Assembly (NCBI RefSeq): GCF_022346185.1
Contig: NZ_JAKRMS010000022.1
Location: 1 to 40,470 of the forward strand
Length of the DNA stretch: 40,470 nt
Direction of reading: 5' to 3'
Source of the DNA: Cellulomonas sp. ACRRI
Lineage (GTDB): Bacteria; Actinomycetota; Actinomycetes; Actinomycetales; Cellulomonadaceae
Shown here: positions 26,103 through 33,539 of the stretch, piece after piece
Layout of the letters: the number at the start of each line of letters is the position of its first letter
How positions within the stretch are numbered: the first letter of the stretch is position 1
Made by a program: the position numbers and the translations under genes
Notes under the pieces: model-generated
Seen by the model: the letters and a program-made list of their open reading frames with translations, nothing else
Told to the model about the DNA's origin: nothing
Databases searched by the model: none

Positions 26103-26467
26103 GGGGGTGATCGGTTTCGACGGTGATCGTCGAGCCAGGAGAAGCGGGCCGAGGACACACGGTTATCTCGCTAACGCTCCGTGTAAACCCATAGGTGCCG
26201 ATAACAAGCGCACCGACTTCGCCCTCGCCGCCTGAGCGAGCCTCGAAGTCCGTCAGCCTGAGCTAGCTTCCGACTCAGATCCTGGCGTCATCTAGGGAGC
26301 CACTGCTCGCAGTCCTCGTCACCGGGGCTGCGGGGACTTTCAGGTGACTGAGCCCGTCCGCGACTTGTCTGCGTGATCGCGGGGGCTGAGAAAAGCAGCT
26401 GCAGACTGCGCCCGGAGAAGCCCTGGTTCCACGTCATCGGACGCGGGTTCGATTCCCGCCACCTCCA
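26103..26467 (+). ncRNA. ssrA: Transfer-messenger RNA (tmRNA)
   Basis: tmRNA of about 365 nt that rescues stalled ribosomes with SmpB. The tRNA-like ends pair over 7 bp: 5' GGGGGTG (26103-26109) with 3' CACCTCC (26460-26466), followed by discriminator A26467; CCA is not encoded. The 5' block GGTGATCGGTTTCGACGG and the T-arm GGTTCGATTCC are diagnostic. The tag frame opens at the resume codon GCC (26197-26199) and ends at TGA (26233-26235), encoding ADNKRTDFALAA, a typical actinobacterial tag with the LAA degron. The following region folds into pseudoknots. A strong hairpin follows. Confidence 0.97.
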
Positions 26468-26476
26468 CTCGAGTGC

Positions 26477-26513
26477 CGAGAGGCCCGTCCCCGTCCCGGG
26501 GGCGGGCCTCTCG
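26477..26513. terminator. Bidirectional terminator between ssrA and the marR-like gene
   Basis: Stem of 11 perfect pairs (26477-26487 with 26503-26513) extended by a wobble and four GC pairs, loop of 5. It lies between the tmRNA 3' end and the convergent MarR stop at 26518, so it can serve both. Confidence 0.85.
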
Positions 26514-26517
26514 CGCG

Positions 26518-26973
26518 TCACCCGTCGGCGAGCAGCGCGTCCCGGCTCGCGGTGAGCGCGTCGCGCAGGGCCGCGCGCTGCGCCGGGTCGAGCCCCGACA
26601 GCATCCGGGCGGTGACCCCGGCGACGCGCTCCTGCGCCGCGGTGAGCGCGCCGGTGCCGGCCGGCGTCAGGACGGTGGCCCGCTCGCGGCGCGGACCCGG
26701 GTCGCCCGCCCGCTCGACCAGCCCGTGCCGCTCCAGGCCCTGCACCAGCACGTTCATCGACTGCCGCGAGACGAACGTCCGTCGGGCGAGCTCGGAGCCG
26801 GTGATGCCCGGCGTCGCCTGCAGGGTGCTGAGGCAGGCGTACTGCGACACCGTCAGCCCGAGCGGTCGCAGCACCTCGTCCATCCGCTGGTTCAGCGCGG
26901 CCTGGGTGGCCTTGAGCAGGATGCCGAGCTCCTGGGCGAGCGCGGCGTCCGCGGCGTCGTCGGCGTCGTTCAT
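26518..26973 (-). CDS. MarR-family transcriptional regulator
   Basis: Winged-helix regulator of 151 aa, predicted to bind DNA as a dimer and to respond to a small ligand. Motifs: LGLTVSQYACLSTLQ, TGSELARRTFVSRQSMNVLVQGLERHGLVER (recognition helix), RRERATVLTPAG (wing). An ATG at 26991 would add six residues. I prefer ATG 26973 because its upstream sequence mirrors that of the divergent gene: both start codons follow TGTCA-N6-TGACA at identical distance. The operators overlap the start codon and -10 position, so autorepression is expected. Likely target: the divergent glyoxalase-like gene. Confidence 0.9.
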   Translation of the reverse strand: MNDADDAADAALAQELGILLKATQAALNQRMDEVLRPLGLTVSQYACLSTLQATPGITGSELARRTFVSRQSMNVLVQGLERHGLVERAGDPGPRRERATVLTPAGTGALTAAQERVAGVTARMLSGLDPAQRAALRDALTASRDALLADG

Positions 26974-26988
26974 GTCAGCATCTTGACA
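26973..26988. promoter_or_regulatory. MarR operator, regulator side
   Basis: TGTCAGCATCTTGACA: perfect 5-bp inverted repeat with 6-base spacer. It overlaps the regulator start codon and contains the likely -10 (CAAGAT on the minus strand). Confidence 0.65.
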
Positions 26989-27004
26989 CATGCCGGGGAA
27001 CCAG

Positions 27005-27020
27005 TGTCAGGATGTTGACA
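27005..27020. promoter_or_regulatory. MarR operator, glyoxalase side
   Basis: TGTCAGGATGTTGACA: same design as the other operator, in mirror orientation. Its final A is the first base of the glyoxalase ATG; CAGGAT inside it is at -10 distance. Confidence 0.65.
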
Positions 27021-27955
27021 TGAACGCCTCGACCGCCCGCACGTCCGGACCCGACTTCGTCTCCTTCCAGGTGCGCGACCTTCCCGCCTCCGCCGACTTC
27101 TACGAGCGGCTCGTGGGGCTCACCCGCCTCCCGGCGCCGAACCCGCAGGCCGTCGTCTTCTCGGACGGCGCCGTCTCCTTCGCGGTGCGGGAGCCGTTCC
27201 CGGGCGTGGACCTCGATGCGGCCGGGGCGCTCGGTGCCGGCGTGGGCGTGTGGTTCCACCACCCGGACGCGGCGGGGCTGCACGACCGGCTCGTCGCGGC
27301 CGGCGTGCCGGTCGTGCAGCCGCCGTCCGAGACCCCGTTCGGGACGACGTTCGCGTTCCGCGACCCCGACGGCTACGTGGTGACCATCCACTCGAAGGCC
27401 AGACCTTCCACTCCCGGCGACCGGGGCCCCGCGTCACCCCAGGTCGCGCGCGGCGTCCTCGTACCAGCGCAGCCACGCCGCCCCGGCCTCCCCGGTGCGC
27501 CGGCGCAGCGCGGTCCGCGGCAGCTCCATCGGGCGCAGGTCCACCCAGCCGCGGTGGTCCAGGCCCGGCAGGGTCCGGGGCGACCGCGCGTAGCCGTCGC
27601 GCCCGTCCTGGTCCCGCGAGGTCAGCCGGACCACCGCGCACCGCCGCCCGCGCGCCGCGAGCACCACGACCGGCCGGTCCTTGGCGCCGGTCCCGTCCCG
27701 GAACGGCACCATCGCGAACCACACGTCACCCCGGCGCGCCCGCGGGGCCCCGGCGCGGCCGAGCAGCCGCAGCACCAGGACCACCGCGCCCGCGAGCAGC
27801 ACCAGCAACCACGGGCGGTCGGCGACGAGGTCGGCGAGGGCGCCGGGCACGAGCTGGTCGGTCATGCAGGGGAGTGTGGCAGGCCGACGCCCCCGGTCCC
27901 GCGCGGCAGCGCGGCGCGACATCCGGCGTTGACGGCCGTCGGGGCTGCTCGTTAG
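27020..27955 (+). CDS. Glyoxalase/bleomycin-resistance (VOC) family protein with abnormal antisense tail
   Basis: VOC-fold protein. Residues 1-127 are a normal glyoxalase domain: FVSFQVRDLPASADFYERLVGL, VVFSDGAVSFAVREP, WFHHPDAAGLHDRLVAAG, and FRDPDGYVVTIHS near the end. Such proteins are metal-dependent lyases, dioxygenases or drug-binding proteins; function unknown. No stop follows. The frame continues about 185 more residues (Pro/Arg/His-rich) antisense to the PemK-like gene and ends at a TAG inside the -10 box of the pectate lyase promoter. That tail looks like non-coding-strand sequence. A lost stop or a sequencing indel is plausible. ATG at 27020 lies in a MarR operator. Confidence 0.75.
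   Translation: MNASTARTSGPDFVSFQVRDLPASADFYERLVGLTRLPAPNPQAVVFSDGAVSFAVREPFPGVDLDAAGALGAGVGVWFHHPDAAGLHDRLVAAGVPVVQPPSETPFGTTFAFRDPDGYVVTIHSKARPSTPGDRGPASPQVARGVLVPAQPRRPGLPGAPAQRGPRQLHRAQVHPAAVVQARQGPGRPRVAVAPVLVPRGQPDHRAPPPARREHHDRPVLGAGPVPERHHREPHVTPARPRGPGAAEQPQHQDHRAREQHQQPRAVGDEVGEGAGHELVGHAGECGRPTPPVPRGSAARHPALTAVGAAR
27434..27865 (-). CDS. Membrane-anchored PemK/MazF-like protein
   Basis: Predicted 143-aa protein: an N-terminal hydrophobic helix (about 18-38, PWLLVLLAGAVVLVLRLLG) followed by a PemK/MazF-type fold. Family motifs RRGDVWFAMVPFRDG, KDRPVVVLA and AVVRLTSRDQDGR match the toxin's beta-barrel core (typically RGDVW, KxRPxxVxS and xxxPxTS). MazF-type toxins are sequence-specific ribonucleases. 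No antitoxin gene is next to it, and the membrane anchor is atypical, so it may not be a classical toxin. ATG at 27865 has no good ribosome site. It is convergent with, and wholly overlapped by, the glyoxalase reading-frame tail on the other strand. Confidence 0.78.
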   Translation of the reverse strand: MTDQLVPGALADLVADRPWLLVLLAGAVVLVLRLLGRAGAPRARRGDVWFAMVPFRDGTGAKDRPVVVLAARGRRCAVVRLTSRDQDGRDGYARSPRTLPGLDHRGWVDLRPMELPRTALRRRTGEAGAAWLRWYEDAARDLG

Positions 27956-27968
27956 GTTCTCAGGAACC
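27929..27968 (+). promoter_or_regulatory. Promoter and possible operator of the pectate lyase gene
   Basis: -35 TTGACG (27929-27934) and -10 TAGGTT (27953-27958) with an 18-base spacer, about 70 bases before the GTG at 28036. An inverted repeat GGTTC-TCAG-GAACC (27955-27968) overlaps the -10 box and start point, a likely repressor site (regulator unknown). Confidence 0.6.
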
Positions 27969-28035
27969 GGTTTCTCGTCCCGGACGGGGCACAGCCGCAC
28001 ACCGGGTCCACGACGACGTCGTCGAAGGAGCACGC

Positions 28036-30675
28036 GTGCGCGCCCGTCCCCGTCCCACCCCGCCCGTCCTCGGAGCCGCCGTGCTCGCCGTGGTGCTCGT
28101 GTGCGCCCCGGCCGCCGTCGCCGCGCCTCCGCCCGACGACCCGGAGCCGCGCGCGTGGCGCTCCGCCTTCGTCGGCAACGTCTCGGGCTCCGGCGCCGAC
28201 GCCGGGTCGGTGGAGGTCCTCGACGACGGAGCGGTGCGGCTGACCTCGGTCGACGGCAAGATCGCCGAGTCCGAGGACGGGTTCGTCTACCACTACACGG
28301 AGATCGACCCGGCGACGGAGAACTTCACGCTCACCGCGACGTTCCACGTCGACGACGCCTCCGCGGTGGACAACCAGAGCGGCTACGGCGTGATCGCCCT
28401 GGACACGTTCGTGCCGGGCAGCAAGGGCGCGCGGTACTTCAACTCGGCCGCGGCCGCGTTCGCCCGGCAGACCGACCCGGAGACCGGCCAGTTCCGGTAC
28501 GGCACGGCCGGCGGGCGGTTCGTCTCCGGCTACACCGAGGCGCCGGACGTCGCGTCCACCGCGCGCTCCGTGCGGGACTCGGCGGCGTTCGACTGGGGCT
28601 TCCGGTCCGACCTCGTGACCGAGCAGAACGCCAACCCGCCGAAGATCCTGACCGGCGACACGTTCACGCTCACGCTGCGCCGGTCGAACACCGGGTTCCA
28701 CGCCTGGCTCGGCGACGACGTGGACCGCCAGGTGATCGCGTACGACCCGGCCATGCTGCTGCAGCAGACCGACGACGCGATGACCGTGGGGGTGTTCGCG
28801 GGGCGCAAGATCCAGGTGACCGTCACGGACCTGCGCCTGACCACGGTGCACCCCGACGACGACGATCCCGCGGTGCCCCGACCGGTGACGGTCCTGGAGC
28901 CCGCCCTGGCGCTCGACTCGGCCGCCACGACCCCGTCGCGGGACTACGCACCGGGGTTCACGTCGAACGTCCGCGGCGCGGTGCACGTGCGGGACGCGGC
29001 CGGCGCCGTGCTGGGCGGCCCGGTGCCGGCCGCGCCGGGCATCCCCGCCCGCGTGCCCCTGCGCCTGCCGGACGGGAGGTCCGACCTCACCGCCGTGCTC
29101 GAGCCCGCGCCGGAGGCCGAGCAGGAGCTCGACGAGGGCGTCCGGCTCGGCTCGACGGAGCCGGTGCCGCTGCCGGTCGCCCTGGAGGTCCGGCGGTACG
29201 GGGTGCCCGGCGACGCGCTGCACGTCGCGCCGGTCGTGGCCGCGGACGTCGCGCACGGCGGGGTCGTCGGCTCGCCCGACGGCACGGGCACCCGGGCGGC
29301 GCCGCTCGACCTCGCCACCGCGCTCGCCTTCGCCCAGCCCGGGCAGCAGGTCGTGCTGCGCGGCGGCACCTACTGCCCCGAGCGGGCGGTGGTGATCCCG
29401 CGGGGACGCGACGGGACCGCCGACGCGCGCATCCTGCTCACCTCGGCGCCCGGCGAGCACGTCGTGGTCGACCTGTCCGGCTCGCCCGACGGCGGGTTCG
29501 TGCTCCGCGGCGACTTCTGGCACGTGCACGACCTCGAGGTGACCGGCGCCCGCGGGCGGCAGAAGGCGTTCTCCGTCATGGGGAACGACAACGTCGTCGA
29601 GCGGCTGCACACCCACCACAACGGCAACACGGGGCTGCAGATCTCCGGCGACGACACCGAGCCGCGGTCGATGTGGCCGGCGCGCAACCTCGTGCTGTCC
29701 AGCGTCTCGCACCACAACGCCGACCCGGAGCGCAACGACGCCGACGGGTTCGCCGCCAAGCTCACCGTCGGCGACGGCAACGTGTTCCGGTACTGCATCG
29801 CGCACCACAACGTGGATGACGGGTTCGACCTGTACGCCAAGTCCACCCTCGGGCCGCACGGGTCGGTGGCGATCGAGCACTCGGTCGCCTACCGGAACGG
29901 CTACCTGACCGACGACCCGGCGGAGGTCTCGGGCCAGAGCGGCAAGGGCTTCAAGCTCGGCGGCGAGTCGATCCCGCTCGGCAACGTGCTGACGAACTCG
30001 GTGGCCTACGGCAACGTCACCCAGGGCGTGTCCAGCAACTCCAGCCCGGACGGCTCGGTGCACGGGGTCACCGCGTACGCCAACGAGCAGAACAACCTCA
30101 CGCTGTCCACGACCACGCACCCGGTGACCGACTACCGGGTCACCGGGTTCCTCTCGGCCGGACCGCGCGGCGCCGACCAGATCTCCCTCCGCGACCAGGT
30201 GGACACGATCCGGACGGACCCGAGCAACTACCTGGACGGCAGCAACGCGCTCGGGGTGCCGGTGCGGGACGACTGGTTCGTCAGCCTGGACACGTCGGTC
30301 GAGCCGACCATCGCGGCCGACGGCAGCGTCGACATGCACGGACTGCTGGAGCTGACCGCCGCGGCGCCGGTGGGGACCGGGGCGCGGCTGGCGCCGAACC
30401 CGAACCCGACCGAGATCCTGCTCGGGCCGGAGCCGGGGGCGCGGGCACCGGGCGGGGGCGAGGTGCCGGGCGGACCGGATGCACCGGGCGCGCCGGTGCC
30501 CGGCCTGCCCGGGACCGACCCCGGCTCGGGCGGCGCCCGCGGCGTGGCGGACCCGGCCGACCCGGGGGCGCTCGCGGCGACCGGTGCGCACGCCGGTCAG
30601 GTCGCCGTGCTCGCGGCCCTGCTGCTCGGGGGCGCCGCGGCGGCGCTGGCCGGGCGACGGCGGGCGGCGTCCTGA
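28036..30675 (+). CDS. Secreted polysaccharide lyase family 9 (pectate lyase) with C-terminal sortase signal
   Basis: Extracellular enzyme of 879 aa, predicted to cleave pectate by beta-elimination. Signal peptide 1-31 (AAVLAVVLVCAPAAVAA). Residues about 35-260 form a lectin-like beta-sandwich; a linker follows; the PL9 right-handed beta-helix covers about 395-760. The PL9 calcium site is intact: D570 (NDADGFAAKL), D594, D595 and D598 (VDDGFDLYAK) keep the 24, 1 and 3 residue spacing of Pel9A, and K640 in GKGFKLGG matches its catalytic Lys. A Pro/Gly-rich region precedes LAATG (846-850), a hydrophobic helix and RRR, the LAxTG class E sortase signal. GTG at 28036 has GAAGGAG at 28024-28030. 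Confidence 0.92.
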   Translation: MRARPRPTPPVLGAAVLAVVLVCAPAAVAAPPPDDPEPRAWRSAFVGNVSGSGADAGSVEVLDDGAVRLTSVDGKIAESEDGFVYHYTEIDPATENFTLTATFHVDDASAVDNQSGYGVIALDTFVPGSKGARYFNSAAAAFARQTDPETGQFRYGTAGGRFVSGYTEAPDVASTARSVRDSAAFDWGFRSDLVTEQNANPPKILTGDTFTLTLRRSNTGFHAWLGDDVDRQVIAYDPAMLLQQTDDAMTVGVFAGRKIQVTVTDLRLTTVHPDDDDPAVPRPVTVLEPALALDSAATTPSRDYAPGFTSNVRGAVHVRDAAGAVLGGPVPAAPGIPARVPLRLPDGRSDLTAVLEPAPEAEQELDEGVRLGSTEPVPLPVALEVRRYGVPGDALHVAPVVAADVAHGGVVGSPDGTGTRAAPLDLATALAFAQPGQQVVLRGGTYCPERAVVIPRGRDGTADARILLTSAPGEHVVVDLSGSPDGGFVLRGDFWHVHDLEVTGARGRQKAFSVMGNDNVVERLHTHHNGNTGLQISGDDTEPRSMWPARNLVLSSVSHHNADPERNDADGFAAKLTVGDGNVFRYCIAHHNVDDGFDLYAKSTLGPHGSVAIEHSVAYRNGYLTDDPAEVSGQSGKGFKLGGESIPLGNVLTNSVAYGNVTQGVSSNSSPDGSVHGVTAYANEQNNLTLSTTTHPVTDYRVTGFLSAGPRGADQISLRDQVDTIRTDPSNYLDGSNALGVPVRDDWFVSLDTSVEPTIAADGSVDMHGLLELTAAAPVGTGARLAPNPNPTEILLGPEPGARAPGGGEVPGGPDAPGAPVPGLPGTDPGSGGARGVADPADPGALAATGAHAGQVAVLAALLLGGAAAALAGRRRAAS

Positions 30676-30682
30676 CGCCGGC

Positions 30683-30724
30683 CCGGGTCGTGCGGGCGGG
30701 TCGCCCGGGCCCGGCACGACCCGG
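30683..30724. terminator. Bidirectional terminator between the PL9 lyase and siderophore ATPase
   Basis: Perfect 11-bp stem, 30683-30693 with 30714-30724, with further GC pairing inside. It sits 8 bases after the lyase stop and 11 bases before the convergent ATPase stop. Confidence 0.7.
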
Positions 30725-30734
30725 ACGACCCACC

Positions 30735-31496
30735 TCACGCCCGGTAGTACACCGCCAGCGGGTACCCCGGCCCCTCGACCACGGTCACCGGCGTCGCGAA
30801 CACGTCCGACAGCACCGCGTCCGTCATCACCTCGCGGGGCGTCCCGACGTACCGGACCCGCCCCTCGGTCATCGCCACCACCCGGTCCGCGTACGCCGAG
30901 GCGAAGTTGATGTCGTGCACGACCAGCACCACGGTCTTGCCGAGCTCGTCGGCGGCGCGGCGCAGCCGGGCCATCATCGCGACGGCGTGCTGCATGTCGA
31001 GGTTGTTGAGCGGCTCGTCCAGCAGCACGTACTCGGTGTCCTGCGCGAGCACCATCGCCACGTACGCGCGCTGCCGCTGCCCGCCGGACAGCTCGTCGAG
31101 GTACCGGTGCTGCAGGTCGGCGAGGTCGAGGAACCCGAGCGCGGTGTCCACCGCGGCCTCGTCGTCGGCGGTGAGCCGGCCCTGGGAGTGCGGGAACCGG
31201 CCCAGGCGCACGAGCTGCCGCACGGTCAGCCGGGCGACGAAGTGGTTCTCCTGCCGCAGGATCGCCAGCCGCCGCGCGAGGTCGCGGGGCCGCGCGGTGA
31301 CCACGTCGAGTCCGCCGACCGTCACGCGGCCGGTGTCCGCGCCGAGGAGCCGACCGACGATCGTCAGCATGGTCGACTTGCCGGCGCCGTTCGGGCCGAT
31401 GAGGGCGGTCACGCCGCCCGTGGGGATCTCGAGGTCGACCGGTCCGAGGGCGTGGACGTCCCCGTAGGTCTTGGCGACGCCGTCGAGGGTGATCAC
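30735..31496 (-). CDS. Iron-siderophore ABC transporter ATP-binding protein (FecE/FepC-like)
   Basis: ATPase of 253 aa that powers siderophore import. Walker A GPNGAGKST (about 36-44), signature LSGGQRQRAYVAM, Walker B YVLLDEPLNNLD, H-loop VVHDINFAS. LDMQHAVAMM and DINFASAYADRV are typical of the FepC/CeuD group. It is the last gene of the importer operon. GTG at 31496 overlaps the upstream permease stop (31493-31495) by 4 bases (GTGA), so translation is coupled. Confidence 0.94.
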   Translation of the reverse strand: MITLDGVAKTYGDVHALGPVDLEIPTGGVTALIGPNGAGKSTMLTIVGRLLGADTGRVTVGGLDVVTARPRDLARRLAILRQENHFVARLTVRQLVRLGRFPHSQGRLTADDEAAVDTALGFLDLADLQHRYLDELSGGQRQRAYVAMVLAQDTEYVLLDEPLNNLDMQHAVAMMARLRRAADELGKTVVLVVHDINFASAYADRVVAMTEGRVRYVGTPREVMTDAVLSDVFATPVTVVEGPGYPLAVYYRA

Positions 31497-32554
31497 CGCA
31501 GGCCCTTCCGCAGCAGGTGGACGAGGAACACCAGGCCGCCGCCGAGCTCGATGATGACCGAGACGAGGCCGCCGGCGTAGAACACGTGCCGCAGCACGAG
31601 GTAGGCGAGCAGGAGCGTGGCGGACGCGACGGCGACGACCATCGGCAGGGTCTGCGCGTGCCGGCTGGTGCCGACGACCTGGTAGGTGAGCATCGCGACG
31701 ACGAACCCGAAGAACGTCATCGGGCCGACCATCGACGTCGACACGGAGATGAGCACGGCGACCAGGACCAGCGTCAGCAGCACCTCGCGCTGGTGCCGCA
31801 CCCCGAGGCTGGTCGCCGTCCCGCGGCCGAGCGCCACGACGTCGAGGACGTGCCGGCGCCGCCACAGCACGGTGCCGACGACGACGCAGACCAGCGCGCC
31901 CCACGGCAGGTAGGAGGCGTCCGAGACGCTGATGTTCCCGAACAGCCGGGCCGACAGGATGTCGAACTCGCTCGGCGTGAGCAGCCGCTGCATGAACGTC
32001 GACAGCGAGCCGAACCCCATGCCGAGCACCACGCCGACCAGCAGGAGCAGGTGCAGGTCCGCCCGCGTCCCGGTGAACAACCACCCGTAGAGCAGCGACG
32101 CGACGCCGACCATGAGCAGGCTCTGCAGGGCGATCTTGCCGAGACCGTCCGTGGCCGCGAGCGTGCCCGCGCCGAACAGGAACACCAGCGCCGTCTGGAT
32201 GACCCGGTACATGGCGTCGAAGCCGAGGATCGACGGGGTGAGGATCCGGTTGTTCGTGACCGTGTGGAACACGACGGTCGCGACACCCTGGCAGAACGCG
32301 ACGACCAGGATCGTGCCGACCGACGCGAACCGGCTGCGGACGATGACCCAGAAGCCCGGCGAGCCCGGGGGAGCGGGGTTGCCGTAGGTCAGGACGCCGA
32401 CCGCCGCCGCGAGGGCGACGAGCGTGACGACCGCGAGCCGGACGCCGTACGAGCCGGCGACGGCCCGCAGCCGCGCGGCGCGCGCGGGCGGCGCCGCGCG
32501 ACCGGCCGGCGTCGCGGGTGCGGGAGCCGGGGACGTGGTCGCGACCTCAGCCAC
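31493..32554 (-). CDS. Siderophore ABC transporter permease 2 (FecCD family)
   Basis: Permease of 353 aa, one half of the membrane channel. FecCD-type helices (about 9-10) with family motifs ILTPSILGFDAMY, LQSLLMVGVASLLYGWL, GTATSLGVRHQ and MTFFGFVVAMLTYQVVGT (coupling region). A Pro/Ala-rich tail (1-30) precedes the first helix. GTG at 32554 lies inside the end of permease 1, giving an 8-base overlap. It pairs with permease 1, the ATPase and the binding protein. Confidence 0.93.
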   Translation of the reverse strand: MAEVATTSPAPAPATPAGRAAPPARAARLRAVAGSYGVRLAVVTLVALAAAVGVLTYGNPAPPGSPGFWVIVRSRFASVGTILVVAFCQGVATVVFHTVTNNRILTPSILGFDAMYRVIQTALVFLFGAGTLAATDGLGKIALQSLLMVGVASLLYGWLFTGTRADLHLLLLVGVVLGMGFGSLSTFMQRLLTPSEFDILSARLFGNISVSDASYLPWGALVCVVVGTVLWRRRHVLDVVALGRGTATSLGVRHQREVLLTLVLVAVLISVSTSMVGPMTFFGFVVAMLTYQVVGTSRHAQTLPMVVAVASATLLLAYLVLRHVFYAGGLVSVIIELGGGLVFLVHLLRKGLR

Positions 32555-33539
32555 GGCGCCGCACCCGCAGGACGAGCGCGATGAACGCGGCCGCGCCGAC
32601 CAGGCCGAGCACCATCGCGACGGGCACCTCGAACGGCATCCGCACGGTCCGCCCGACCAGGTCGCAGGCGGTGACCAGCGCGACGCCGCCCAGGCAGACC
32701 CACGGCAGGTTCGAGCGCAGGTCGTCGCCGCGGAGCAGGGAGACCACGTTGGGCACGACGAGACCGAGGAACGGCAGGAAGCCGACGACGACGGTCGTGA
32801 CGCCGGAGGCCACGGCGACCAGCGCGGTCCCGACCAGGATCAGCCGGTCGTAGCGCAGCCCCAGGCCGGTCGCGACGTCCCGGCCGAGCCCGGCGACCGT
32901 GAGCCGGTCGGCGAGGACGAAGATCGCGACGCACACGGCGGCGACCACCCACAGCACCTCGTACTGCCCGCGGACCACGCTGGTGAAGCTGCCCATGAAC
33001 CAGGTGCCGAGCAGCTGCAGGTAGTTCGTCGAGACGGCGATCAGCGTGGTGACGGAGCTGACCACGGCACCCAGCATGATCCCGACCACCGGCACGACCA
33101 GCGTGGAGCGCACCTGGACCCGGCGCAGGACCGCCAGGAACACCATGGTCCCGGCGAACGCGGCGAGGCTGGCGATCGCCATCCGGGTCGCGATGCCCGC
33201 CGAGGGCAGCAGGATCACCGAGAGCAGCAGGCCGAGGGCCGCCCACTCGCTGGTGCCGCTGGTGGTGGGCTCGACGAACCGGTTCTGGGTGAGCTGCTGC
33301 AGCACCAGGCCGCTCACGGCCATCGCGCTGCCGGCCAGCACGAGCGCGAGCGTCCGCGGGACGCGGGTGATGAGGAACATCTCCCCGCCGCCGTCCGCCC
33401 GCAGGTCGTAGACGCCGACGAGCAGCGACGCGACGACGAGCGCGAGCGTGACCAGCCCGGCGGCGAGGAGCGGCGCGCCGGACCGCCGCCCCGGGCGGGT
33501 GCCCGGGGCGGCGTCCGCCGCCGGAGGTGCGAGGGTCAC
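32547..33539 (-). CDS. Siderophore ABC transporter permease 1 (FecCD family)
   Basis: Permease of 330 aa, the other half of the channel. FecCD features: VPRTLALVLAGSAMAVSGLVLQQLTQNRFVEPTTSG (split motif, RxPR and GxxLQ), TGLGLRYDRLI, and GFLPFLGLVVPNVVSLLRGDD (coupling helix contacting the ATPase). GTG at 33539 overlaps the binding-protein stop (33536-33538) by 4 bases (GTGA). The whole operon is chained by such overlaps, so the four products are made in near-equal amounts. Confidence 0.93.
   Translation of the reverse strand: MTLAPPAADAAPGTRPGRRSGAPLLAAGLVTLALVVASLLVGVYDLRADGGGEMFLITRVPRTLALVLAGSAMAVSGLVLQQLTQNRFVEPTTSGTSEWAALGLLLSVILLPSAGIATRMAIASLAAFAGTMVFLAVLRRVQVRSTLVVPVVGIMLGAVVSSVTTLIAVSTNYLQLLGTWFMGSFTSVVRGQYEVLWVVAAVCVAIFVLADRLTVAGLGRDVATGLGLRYDRLILVGTALVAVASGVTTVVVGFLPFLGLVVPNVVSLLRGDDLRSNLPWVCLGGVALVTACDLVGRTVRMPFEVPVAMVLGLVGAAAFIALVLRVRRRG

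Noticed and set aside
26440..26467. A separate tRNA gene at the T-arm-like sequence
   Set aside because: It is the 3' tRNA-like end of tmRNA; no anticodon arm is present.
26974..26991. ATG at 26991 as the MarR start
   Set aside because: Possible, but it would put the operator inside the coding region and lacks a ribosome site or -10 box; ATG 26973 mirrors the divergent gene.
27250..28035. Long open frame in phase upstream of the PL9 gene
   Set aside because: The GTG at 28036 has GAAGGAG and begins a clear signal peptide. The upstream part overlaps the PemK gene antisense.
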